Shown here in pieces: positions 1 through 9,228 of a stretch of 31,935 nt of DNA. Each line of letters opens with the position of its first letter. The first letter of the stretch is position 1. The translations under genes and the position numbers were made by a program. The notes under the pieces were generated by a model, which was not told the DNA's origin, made no database searches, and was given only the letters and a program-made list of their open reading frames with translations. The DNA is from Saprolegnia diclina VS20 (lineage: Eukaryota > Oomycota > Saprolegniomycetes > Saprolegniales > Saprolegniaceae): positions 523,850 through 555,784 of the forward strand of contig NW_008246071.1 of NCBI RefSeq assembly GCF_000281045.1, read 5' to 3'.

Positions 1-116
1 GGGCCAGAGGTTGTCGAGCTCGGAGCAAAGGTCGACAGTGCTGGTCCAGTGGTTTGCCCCACGGCCAAGGCGACAAGAAACCCCGCAAAAAGCAGCGAAT
101 GCTTCACCACGACCAT
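1..116 (-). CDS. N-terminus of a predicted secreted protein (5' partial, runs off the left edge)
   Basis: Only the first 38 codons lie in the window. Read on the minus strand from the ATG at 116, the product opens with a short basic n-region (MVVVKH), then a hydrophobic core (SLLFAGFLVALAVG). A Ser/Thr/Pro-rich stretch follows (QTTGPALSTLCSSSTTSG). This is the layout of a cleavable signal peptide followed by a low-complexity, possibly O-glycosylated region, as in oomycete secreted or cell-wall proteins. The gene is divergent from the pecanex gene at 730, sharing a roughly 610-bp intergenic region. No domain is visible, so the function cannot be stated. An upstream start is possible because the frame stays open a little before this ATG. 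Confidence 0.55.
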   Translation of the reverse strand, partial: MVVVKHSLLFAGFLVALAVGQTTGPALSTFAPSSTTSG

Positions 117-729
117 CTTGATGTTGGTCGTCGGCTTCCAAAGTGGAAATGAAGTTGGCGTTGTAGCCTCCTGCAAAGCTCATCTCGGCAAAGATGTTGG
201 CGTTCGAGCATCTCGTGAACGACGCCGCTACATCTCGGCGGAAAGGGCCCCCGAGAGCTAAGATTAACAAAACGTTAGCAAGGCCGGTTCGGAAACGACC
301 GACCGCTGTGCCATGCATGACCGACTCGGTGCTAAGAGCTGTCGCAATACACAAAAGCAATGAACTCTTCGAGCCTGTCACTGGATATTTGATGGGTGAA
401 CAAAAACACGCTCGACGCATCACACGCAGACCAACGCCGCGTCAAGCCTCCAAGGGCGGACACGAGAGCAACAACTCAACTTATCCTGCGATGCGCTCGC
501 TGTGTGCACAAAATGACGCCCAGAAGAAGCGGTGATGCAAGCGACGTGTGCTTCTCGCGCCTTGATGAACGCGTATGCGCCTTTCGGTACAGCAAACAAT
601 CACCGTAGTACAGTACTTGTACACATGTATGAACGGCAACGAGAAAGTGCTATATAGAGCGCCTACTTTTACACGCATCTTATAAACGTCTATTTTGAGA
701 TCGGTTTTGGCGCCGCTGACCATAGTTTC
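117..729. other. Divergent intergenic region, secreted-protein gene / pecanex gene
   Basis: No frame here has convincing coding character; the short open frames lack family features and overlap one another. A TATA-like element lies near the right end, in front of the pecanex gene. The region presumably carries both promoters. Confidence 0.5.
651..657 (+). promoter_or_regulatory. TATA-like element upstream of the pecanex gene
   Basis: The string TATATAG lies 73 bp before the proposed pecanex ATG, a plausible core-promoter spacing. It is a consensus match only; no transcript start is known. Confidence 0.35.
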
Positions 730-3700
730 ATGCTCAGCGGGCTCTTCTCGTACGGGCGCCCGGAGGACGTCGCTCCGTTCATTACGGACGACAAGGTGCG
801 AGCTTTCTATCGACAGTATTGCATGTATGGACGCATTATCCTTAGCTCCACTTTGTCCTCTCGCGCTGGCTGCAATCGTGGCTCGGCGGTGTGTACATCC
901 GACGTGCGCTCAGCGCGCACATCAAAGTCAACGTGCTCCAGGTGGCCGTGTTCCTCGTGCCACCGGGCCTTGGCGCCGGCCTCAGTGTCGTGGACTTCGA
1001 GCTGCACGTCAAGGCGGTCGTCTTTGGCTTCTCGGTCGTCGCCCTTGTCGTTGTCTTGCAAAGCATCGTGTTTCTGCTACGACGCAACCACTTGGCGCCG
1101 CGGCGCGGAACGCGCAAGAGCATCGACGACACCGACACGCACGTGACCAACAAGCTCTTCTCGTCGCTGCTCCTCGATATGCTTTTCCCGCCCAAGCGGC
1201 TCCTCGACGAGACGATTGGCCTCTCGCTCACCTTTTGCATGGCCGGCCTCGTCATGCAGCTCCTCTCGGACCGTGATCTTGGTGCCTACGCCAGCACCTA
1301 CGCCAACTGCGACATTGTCGAAAACGTCTTGGGTTGGACCGTCTACGCCACGGCGCAATATCCGATGAGCGCGAGGAGCCCCGTCGACGTCAATACGTGG
1401 CGCGTCGGTGCGCCCACCGCACTCGACGACGTCCAGCGCGCGGTCTACGTCACGGGGCTTGCGGGGCTCGACTGGATCTTCAAGACGGTGGTGCCGTCTG
1501 CTCTCACGGCTCGCTTAGTCGTGCGCTACTGTCTCTTCGCGACACCGGTACTCTTGAACTTTGGCGTACTTCCGCCGACGACAGCGCTCTTTGAGTACCT
1601 CGTGGAGCAGGCGCTTGGCATTGGATTCGGTCATGTGCCGTGCGAAGACGCATTTCTACTGCTCATGTACGCCGTCGCCTACGCCGTGGCAACCGGGCTT
1701 ATCGCAGCAAGCACCTCGGCGCCCCTACCTGTCTCGCTGGGGCTGGCGGCGGCGCTCGGGCGGTGGCTTGCCTCGAGTCGTATACGCTCGTGGAATGAGA
1801 CGCTAACGCGAGAGATTCTCATGACAACGTCGACCAAAGTCGTGCCATTCTCGCCCGACCATGAGCGAACCATGGTCTCCGAAGCCGACTTGAAGGGCTC
1901 GATGGGCGACGTTCCCGAGCTCTGGCGATATACGCTCTTCGACAGCGATCGCGTGCTCTCAGCGCTGCGATATGCTTTTGTCATGACGCTCTCTGCGGGA
2001 GCCGGCGCCGGTTTTGCGAGTATCTCCGACTCAGATCGGGACCAATGCGGCAGCTACCTCGTACGTCCTTGCTCTTTGTGGTGTATGATGCTAATGGCGA
2101 CCGTATAGCTCGAGCTTTTACTCGGTCTCTGGGTGGTCGTGCAACTTCGTGTTTTGATTCCGACGTCGGCGCGAGTTCGTCGGTGGTCATGCTACATCCC
2201 AGACGGCCTTCTCAATGCCGTTGGGTGGCTTCTCGACCGCCTCTTGCGCGTGGTGTTGTTGCTGCTGCTTGGCTGTTTCTTTGCCCGAGACGCCATGTCG
2301 GCCACCTGCGCATGGACACCGTGCACCGCCGCGTACAGCTCGATTGCCATGGTGCACGCGTACACGATTTGCCAGCGCCACCCGTGCCGCGCAACCTACA
2401 TTGTACAGATTCTCCTATTGTATGAGGGTGTTGTACTATCGCATTGTGCTAGATGGCGCTCGCGGGTCTTGGTGCGCTTTGTGCGAATCTGAGCTTTGCC
2501 ATCGCCCTCTTTTTGGCTGCGCTCGTTCCGCCGCGCTTCTGGCATGGCCTCGAGCTCCTGCAATACATGCGCGTTGTGATTTCCAGTACAGTGTTTGAGC
2601 CCAAACAGCGTTTCGACTACTGGATCCTTGTCACGATGCTGGCAACGCCGATTTCGTTGGCCTCGTTGTTGGTCGCGACCGTCCTCGTATCCCCCCTCTT
2701 TCCTTTCTGCGGTTCGACCCTCTTTCTCGTGAGCTCTGAATCTGAATCTGAATCTGAATCTGAATCTGAATCTGAAACGATCCTGTATGTTGTAGGCGGG
2801 ATTTCCGCGGCCCCGACGCTTCTGGAGCACATACGAAACGTGGCACGACGGCGAGGACGCTTGCTACTATGAGCACTTTTTCGATGCGCTCACCCTCGAG
2901 CTGCCATCGCTCTTGGCTCCTGCGTCGGTCTTGCACCAGCGGTCGCACCAAGGCGGCCACGACATATACCTCCTTCGCGTCGACAATTTTCTCGGCCTTC
3001 TCGAGGTGCTCGAGCTCAGCACCGACTACTGCGTCGTGCGCTTTAAGGGATTGGAGCTCCAGGAGACGACGAGCTGTCACCATCTCGAAGCGTCCAAGGT
3101 ACACCATCTCCTCTCACAGTCGACACACGACACGTGTATTATTAGCTCGACGATGTCATTGCCGACGCCTTTGACGAAGCAAACCCGAGCGAGGACGACG
3201 CACCGCACCGACTGCCGTCGCCCCGCACGTTTACCGTACGTACATTGCTCCACAACCATTTTTGATGGTAACGATTGTAGCCACTACTGCGGACGCCGAT
3301 TCGCATGTACAACATTTCCACCGTGACGCTCGTGGACTTTCTGGACGACCCGAAATGCCTCGACCTCATCCACGAGGCCTTTTACGTCACTTTGGTTTCG
3401 GAGCTCAACCGCGTGACGCACGGGTCGGTACCTGAGATTTGGCTCTCGTTTCCCGTCTCGATCTCGGGCTTGGATTTCGTGCTCAAGGAGTTTCCGACGC
3501 TCTACTGGGACTATTTGCAAAGCAAAAACAAAAAACAGCGACACTTTCAAAACCCCCGCGATATTCTCAAGGTAGACAGATTCCTCGAGTCCGGGCGTCA
3601 ACACGATGGTGTAGGCCGAGGAAATACCGGTGCCAACGCCAACGCCGCCATCGCGCGAGCCGCGTCGGTCGTCGCTCAAGCTCGCCACCGACGCCATTTT

Positions 3701-4887
3701 ACGCCTCGTGACGCACCTCAAGCCCGTGCGAGCGTCTGTCTCGGCCGCGCCAAAAGCGCGACCGTCGGTGAGAGCCCGCGAAGAGCGCACGGCGTCGCAG
3801 AAGGAGCGTTTGGAAATCGCGTACGGTCTCAACGACACGGAAGCCGCCAGTGTCGACTACGAGTCACTGGCAAAGCAGCGACCGACGGTTGTGCACGGGC
3901 GTCGGTCCTTCATGTGGGGTGACATTGAGAGCCACGAGGAAGCGTCGACGCCATTTGTCAACCCCGGCGTCGCTGTCCGAGCGTCGTTTCTCAAGGACCG
4001 GTGGAACAAAGTGACGGAATTCCACCTTCTCGCGGCGTCATGTTTTGCGATTGTCGAAACCCTTGGGTTGCCGTTTATGGCTTTGAAACTCACGAAGTTT
4101 CATGGAATCTCGTAGGTTTGGGGTCCACGAAAAGCGCGGGCCGAGCCATATTTTCGACTGCTTTCAGGGCCATTTTCCGCGGTCCCTCGAGAACGACTGG
4201 CTCCAGGCGAACACAACCTTATATGATGTTGTCGTGCGTGCGTACCGGCTTGCGGTACGTCATGCTTTGATCGCATGTCCAATGGTCTAAATCAATTCGG
4301 ATAAATAGGTCAAAATGGGCCTCGACAAGTTTGCGCAAGGCGACACCGATCTGTACGACACGCCAGACGAACTCGAAGCCACGATCCAACACTACCAGTC
4401 CAAGTGGCACATTGGGCCGCGTCACACCGCCACGTACAGCACTGACAGCGATTTCGCTCATTTGAAAATACTTGGATTTGGTTTAGGTGGAAATACTACA
4501 TCACGACGAACCGACCGAACCTCTTTGCCCTCACCAAGAACGCCAATGGCCAGTACATGTCGAATGTCTATACCCTTGGCCGGTACGTAGTCAGAACATC
4601 TCGAGGCCGGCCAACCGTGGTTGACGTAGGCAAGACGCCACGCTGGTGGCACTCAACCGTGCGGCGTGCGAAGGCACGTGGCATGGCCTTGCCCTGGAGC
4701 TGCTCTACATGACCAACGACGACGACGAGCGCTTCTCGGTGCGACGAGCCATTGTCTCTCGAAACCTTATCGCGCTGATTAGATCCAGTCCAATGCACAG
4801 CTACTTCGCAACCTCCTCGTGCAGTCGGCGGACCCACCCTTGGGCTACCCTATCTACTGCACTGGCGCCGTCTTTATCAAGCTCTAA
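730..4887 (+). CDS. PCNX: Pecanex-family multi-pass membrane protein (13 exons, 1186 aa)
   Basis: Exons: 730-795, 846-2060, 2109-2402, 2453-2728, 2796-3098, 3146-3235, 3281-3571, 3615-4066, 4116-4254, 4309-4433, 4487-4582, 4630-4738, 4783-4887. All phases agree and total 3561 nt. Pecanex proteins are large endomembrane (ER-associated) proteins; animal members affect Notch signalling. The N-terminal half has many hydrophobic segments and a family-like stretch, LNFGVLPPTTALFEYLVEQ. The C-terminal half carries pecanex signatures: LLRVDNFLGLLEVL followed by VVRFKGLELQET, and a final RNLLVQSADPPLGYPIY matching the conserved end of animal pecanex. At 1186 aa it is shorter than animal homologues. 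Introns are 43-67 nt; the one at 2729-2795 holds a TCTGAA microsatellite. The family call is firm. The first exon and start are less certain, because the N-terminus is not conserved. Confidence 0.88.
2735..2776 (+). repeat. (TCTGAA)7 microsatellite inside a pecanex intron
   Basis: Seven uninterrupted TCTGAA units occupy most of intron 2729-2795, directly after the GTGAGC donor. Unspliced, they would read as Ser-Glu repeats, but the 67-nt intron is not a multiple of three. Family alignment therefore supports splicing. Confidence 0.95.
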
Positions 4888-4963
4888 CACTAATCCTAAA
4901 GCTACTTTTTCGCTGCATACGACGCAGAACGAGTAATAGTTAGATATGTGATTGCGGTCCCAC

Positions 4964-5871
4964 TTAGTGCATTGCGATCGGGGCGAGCGGGAGACCGTAC
5001 TCGTCGACCATTGGGTTGCGTTGCTCCTTCCGGTCCGTCGCGGTCGTCGGCGCCGCGGGCAGATCCTGCGCGAGGTACGACGGCGTCGCGTCGACGGGCG
5101 CTGCCGCTTCTTCCATCGCCCACTCGTCTTCGAGGCCTTCGAGCTCCGCCTCAAGCTCCGACTCGTCAATGTCTTGGCCAATGCTATGTGAATGCATGTG
5201 AGCTTGATGGTCGGTTGATGCGGACAACGACGTACCCATACGACCGGCCCAAGATATCTTGGATCTCGTTCATGTCTTCGAGGAGGTCAGCCATGTCGTC
5301 TTGCGTATTCTACACCGAGTCGCATGCGTGCTTACAGGTAGGACGATGCGTACCTCGAGCTCTTCAAAGTTGAATTTCTTGTGCTCGGCCTTGAGCTGCG
5401 CCGTCGCCGTCTTCATCGCCGAGACCGTATCGAGCGAGTCCTTGGCCGTCTCGATCGCAAACGTCGCCTGAAACTCGTCAGATGACGTAGCACGTGCAAT
5501 GTCGTACCTGCTCAATGTTGAACGACTGCGCCGAGAGGCTGTCGCGCTGCTGCTCGTACATCTTCTTGCGCTTGAGCGTCTGGAGCGCGCGCTGCTTGAT
5601 CGATGCGAGCGCCGGACCTCGCGCCTTGGTCATCTAGGCGCAGCGCGTGACGCAGCGATCGCGCTTGACGCGCGTCGTACCTGCTCCTTGTACTTTTTGA
5701 GCTCTTGCTCCAGCTTGTCAATCTAGCAACGCTCAAGATGACGCGAGGCCGAGCTGCGCATGGAGGTACCTTGGTGTCGAGGTTGTCGACGCGGCCCTCG
5801 ACGCGGCCATGCACGTCGGCAATGTTGACAGCCGGCGCCTCCGGTTTCTTCTTCCCAAAGATGCGATTCAT
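4964..5871 (-). CDS. CHMP5: ESCRT-III subunit CHMP5/VPS60 (6 exons, 225 aa)
   Basis: Exons in transcript order: 5770-5871, 5681-5722, 5508-5633, 5354-5467, 5236-5309, 4964-5183. Introns are 40-52 nt and the total is 678 nt. CHMP5/Vps60 is an SNF7-fold ESCRT-III protein that acts with LIP5/Vta1 in multivesicular-body sorting and Vps4 regulation. The start [13 protein letters not shown] matches the family N-terminus. It is followed by the basic helix ([19 protein letters not shown]) and NFEELE. Next come the conserved [20 protein letters not shown] and [12 protein letters not shown]. The C-terminus [10 protein letters not shown] matches the family's conserved VDEFGLP end. Length fits human CHMP5 (219 aa). 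An upstream in-frame extension is rejected because family members begin at MNR. The gene is tail-to-tail with pecanex, with 76 bp between stop codons. Confidence 0.95.
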
Positions 5872-7094
5872 TTCGTGCTTGCGGCAAACTGACGCGTCGT
5901 GGCCGGCAGACAATTGTAATACGATATTTTATTCTTTCTCCCTATCGTTTAAAGTACATACATATGGGTAGTTCAATGTATTATATTGCATGCGCAGGCG
6001 TGAAAGTCTAAAATAATGCAGCCAGCGTTGGACAGCACAATCACTCTGCATACAAATAGCTCGGATGCACGTCCCACGAAGACGACCATGTCCGTGTGGA
6101 TGCTCCGTGGAGAAATGAACTGCAGTGGAGTAGACGTCGTCATTTCTGGTTGACATCCCTCCCCGCGGTTCCTCTCTCCAACGCCGCCAGGCTCAGGTCA
6201 ATCCATTTCCACCTCTTTTCACTAGGTTAAACACATTTTACACGCTTTTATACACATAAAGCACGGATAAAACCTAAGAACAGAGTGAGAACCCTAGTGA
6301 AAGGAGCATACGTAAAGCACTGTGGCTCGCTTATGTTCCTTAGGAGATTGAGATCGCTTGCTAAGGATGCCCGAACAAAGCCCTAAGGAAATAGGACCTT
6401 GGCTTGGGGCCAATGGACATGTCCGTAATAATGTGGAAGATATTGTCACGATACGAGGACGAGTATCAACATGACTCGATTCCGCTGCGGCTCTTCTAAA
6501 AGGAAGGCAGTTTGATGGCCAGTTTGCCGCTTGGGACGAGAATGCACTCTGCCAGCATGCAACCTCCACCGAGATCCAATGGAAGGAACGAGTGGGAGCC
6601 GATGTACAGATTCCTCGCTTCATCCTTGGGAAGTTCTGCATCGTTCGATGGTTTGGATGATGTCCTTGTCGGCAGTTGGCTTCACCTTCAACGAGAGAAA
6701 AAGTGCACCCTAGCGTTAACCCAATTCTGCGGGCTAATCCTGTGTCGTCGTGCTTCGACACGGAGACCAAGTCGACGCGTTGGTGCAGCGCTTGTCCCTA
6801 TGGAAGGCTCCCTGCACAGAGCGAGTCAGCAGCGTGGCACCGCTCCCATCTTATTCTTCTTGGTCGACAGCCGATACGTCCCTGTCGCGCACGTCATTCC
6901 AAGCGCAACGCTCGCTGACGTCCACTCGTTTCCCTCGCAAATACCACAACACGCACCACAAGGCTCTACCTCCTTCACTCGCCTCCAAGTATCGAGGAAC
7001 CAAGCCTCGTCCTTCGTCCTCCTACGCTCACAAGACATGGTGGCGCCATCTTGGTCACCATGGCGTCGACCTCTCCCAGCGCTCGCGCGTTCCG
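5872..7094. other. Gene-poor stretch without a recognisable gene
   Basis: No frame on either strand gives a family match or an exon chain with consistent splice sites. One minus-strand open frame (about 6499-6660, containing GSHSFLPLDLGGGCMLAE) has protein-like composition, but stops bound it on both sides and I cannot place it. An imperfect inverted pair occurs near 6216-6229 and 6289-6302 (TTTCACTAGGTT and AACCCTAGTGAAA). The region may hold a decayed gene or element; I see no evidence sufficient to name one. Confidence 0.4.
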
Positions 7095-7135
7095 ATTGGT
7101 CGGCGCTTTCGATTGGTCGAGTGGTGATATCCAAT
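7095..7135 (+). promoter_or_regulatory. CCAAT-box cluster of the ABCF2 promoter
   Basis: Two ATTGG boxes (7095-7099, 7112-7116) and one CCAAT in the opposite orientation (7131-7135) sit about 215-255 bp before the ABCF2 ATG. The same paired-orientation arrangement recurs upstream of INO1, the Der GTPase gene and the adenosyltransferase gene. Confidence 0.45.
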
Positions 7136-7253
7136 GGTCTATTTTCGCGGGTTTGTCCCAAAATCCCAAGCCATGTCGAGGCCGCGGCGCGGTCTCTTTT
7201 TTTACAGGATTTCGGCCACGTATACAAACAGCAAGGTAAATCCCATTTCGTGG

Positions 7254-7260
7254 TATAAAA
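7254..7260 (+). promoter_or_regulatory. TATA box of the ABCF2 gene
   Basis: TATAAAA lies 89 bp before the ATG at 7349 and downstream of the CCAAT cluster. It is a consensus match in a sensible position. Confidence 0.5.
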
Positions 7261-7348
7261 TGACGCCGCTGAGCGTGTGGGGGAATCCACGGGCCAGTGA
7301 TTTCGAGCCTACGTCAGATTCGCTTCTTCTCCATTACCCAGCAGCAAG

Positions 7349-9139
7349 ATGCCCCCGAAGAACACCCGTGGCCGTCGTGGCGCCTCCAAGGGCGGCAAGG
7401 CCGCCAAGAAGGACGAGAAGGCCGAGTTCGTCCCCGCCGAGCGCACGCTGGCCGACAAGCTCGCGGACGATGGCATCATCGCGACCTGCGCCATGAACGC
7501 CCGCTCGGTGCATGAGAACTTCAAGGACATCAACGTGCTCGACTTCTCGATCACGTACTTTGGCAAGGTGCTCATGGAGAGCTGCGACATCTCGCTCAAC
7601 TACGGCCGCCGATACGCGCTCATCGGCCGCAACGGCTCCGGCAAGTCGACCTTTATGAACGTGCTCGGCGCGCGTGGCATCCCGATCCCCGACTCGATCG
7701 ATATCTACCACCTCAAGCACGAGATTGAGCCGTCCGACATGACGGCGCTCGAGGCCGTCATCACGGTCGACGAAGAGCGTACCAAGATCCAGACCGAGGT
7801 CGACGAACTCTCGGAAAAGATGCTTGACGAGGGCCTCCCGGACGACCAGGCTGAGAAGATCACGAACCGCCTCACCGACTTGTACGAGCGCTTGGACGAG
7901 ATGGACGCCGACTCGGCCGAGATCCGCGCCCGCAACATCCTCCGCGGTCTTACGTTCTCGGACCAGATGATGCAGAAGAAGACGCGCGAGTTTTCCGGTG
8001 GGTGGCGCATGCGTATCGCACTCGCCCGTGCGCTCTTCATCCAGCCGACGCTTCTCCTCCTCGATGAGCCGACCAACCATCTCGATATGGAGGCCGTCGT
8101 GTGGCTCGAGGACTACCTCTCCAAGTGGAAGAAGATTCTGCTGCTGATTTCGCACTCGCAAGAATTCATGAACGGCGTGTGCACCAACATTATCGAGCTC
8201 ACGCGCAAGAAGCTCGAGTACTACTCGGGTGACTACGACACGTACATCAAGACCAAGGAAGAGAAGGAAGAGAACCAGATGAAGAAGTACGCCTGGGAGC
8301 AGGACCAGATCAAGCACATGAAGGACTACATTGCCCGCTTCGGTCACGGTTCCGCCAAGCTCGCCCGTCAGGCGCAGTCGAAGGAGAAGACGCTCGCCAA
8401 GATGGTGCGCGAAGGCCTCACGGAGAAGGTCGTCAAGGAGATGGAAGGCGACTTCAAGTTCCCCAACCCCGAGCGCCTCCCGCCGCCGGTGCTCATGTTC
8501 CAGGAGCTTGCCTTTGGCTACCCCGACTGCCCACTCCTCTACGAGGGTGTCGAGCTCGGCTTGGACATGGACTCGCGCGTCGCCCTTGTCGGCGCCAACG
8601 GTTCGGGCAAGACGACGCTCCTCAACCTCATCACGGGCGACCTCACGCCGGTCAAGGGCAACATCCGCCCGCACTCGAAGCTCCGTGTCGCTCGCTTCAC
8701 GCAGCACTTCGTCGACGTCCTCGACATGACCAAGTCGCCGCTCGAGTACTTCCGTTCGCTCTTCCCGACCAAGAGCGTCGACGACGTCCGCTCGTACCTC
8801 GGCCGCTACGGCATCACGGGCGAAGTCCAGACGCAGATCATGGGCCAGCTCAGTGACGGCCAGAAGTCGCGCGTCGTGTTTGCGTTCATTGCGCAGCAGA
8901 ACGCGCACATGCTCCTCCTCGATGAGCCGACGAACCACTTGGATATGGAGTCGATCGATGCGCTCGCGCGTGCCATCAACGCGTTCGAGGGCGGCATGCT
9001 CCTCGTGTCGCACGACATGCGTCTCATCTCGCAGGTCGCCAAGGAGATTTGGCTCGTCGAAGACAAGACTATCCGCGTCTACGAAGGCGAGATTTCCGAC
9101 TTCAAGATGCGTGTCCGCAAGCAGCTCAAGCTCGACTAA
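7349..9139 (+). CDS. ABCF2: ABC-F ATPase, ABCF2/ARB1 type (596 aa, no introns)
   Basis: Soluble twin-ABC protein without membrane domains. Yeast Arb1 and animal ABCF2 act in ribosome biogenesis. A Lys-rich N-tail (residues 1-30) precedes ABC domain 1, with Walker A GRNGSGKS at 93-100, signature SGGWR at 216-220 and Walker B LLLLDEPTNHLD near 236. The ABCF linker (about 288-350) includes YIARFGHGSAKLARQAQSKE, essentially the ABCF2 sequence. Domain 2 has Walker A GANGSGKT at 415-422, signature LSDGQ at 501-505 and Walker B LLLDEP near 522, followed by the switch His in LLVSHD. Length is close to human ABCF2 (about 620 aa). It is the only gene here with both strong codon bias and no introns, suggesting high expression. 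A long antisense open frame is a by-product of that bias. Subfamily assignment rests on recognisable ABCF2-specific stretches. Confidence 0.96.
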   Translation: MPPKNTRGRRGASKGGKAAKKDEKAEFVPAERTLADKLADDGIIATCAMNARSVHENFKDINVLDFSITYFGKVLMESCDISLNYGRRYALIGRNGSGKSTFMNVLGARGIPIPDSIDIYHLKHEIEPSDMTALEAVITVDEERTKIQTEVDELSEKMLDEGLPDDQAEKITNRLTDLYERLDEMDADSAEIRARNILRGLTFSDQMMQKKTREFSGGWRMRIALARALFIQPTLLLLDEPTNHLDMEAVVWLEDYLSKWKKILLLISHSQEFMNGVCTNIIELTRKKLEYYSGDYDTYIKTKEEKEENQMKKYAWEQDQIKHMKDYIARFGHGSAKLARQAQSKEKTLAKMVREGLTEKVVKEMEGDFKFPNPERLPPPVLMFQELAFGYPDCPLLYEGVELGLDMDSRVALVGANGSGKTTLLNLITGDLTPVKGNIRPHSKLRVARFTQHFVDVLDMTKSPLEYFRSLFPTKSVDDVRSYLGRYGITGEVQTQIMGQLSDGQKSRVVFAFIAQQNAHMLLLDEPTNHLDMESIDALARAINAFEGGMLLVSHDMRLISQVAKEIWLVEDKTIRVYEGEISDFKMRVRKQLKLD

Positions 9140-9228
9140 ATACTTTTTCACTCCTCTCTTCTTGAACTTAATAGACAACTCTACTACTCGTTACTTCAGA
9201 CCCTTTCGTAAGGTTATCGTGGTTTGTC

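Noticed and set aside
5872-5913. N-terminal extension of CHMP5 from an upstream in-frame Met
   Set aside because: CHMP5 family proteins begin at the conserved MNR-FG motif; the extension has no similarity.
6294-7258. Long overlapping frames on both strands in the 5.9-7.1 kb gap (about 158 and 248 codons)
   Set aside because: Composition is not protein-like across either frame, neither has a recognisable domain, and they overlap each other. A degraded element is possible but cannot be shown by eye.
7334-9178. 614-codon minus-strand open frame opposite ABCF2
   Set aside because: It is the antisense of a strongly codon-biased gene, Leu/Arg/Val/Glu-rich and without domains. The sense strand has complete ABCF motifs.
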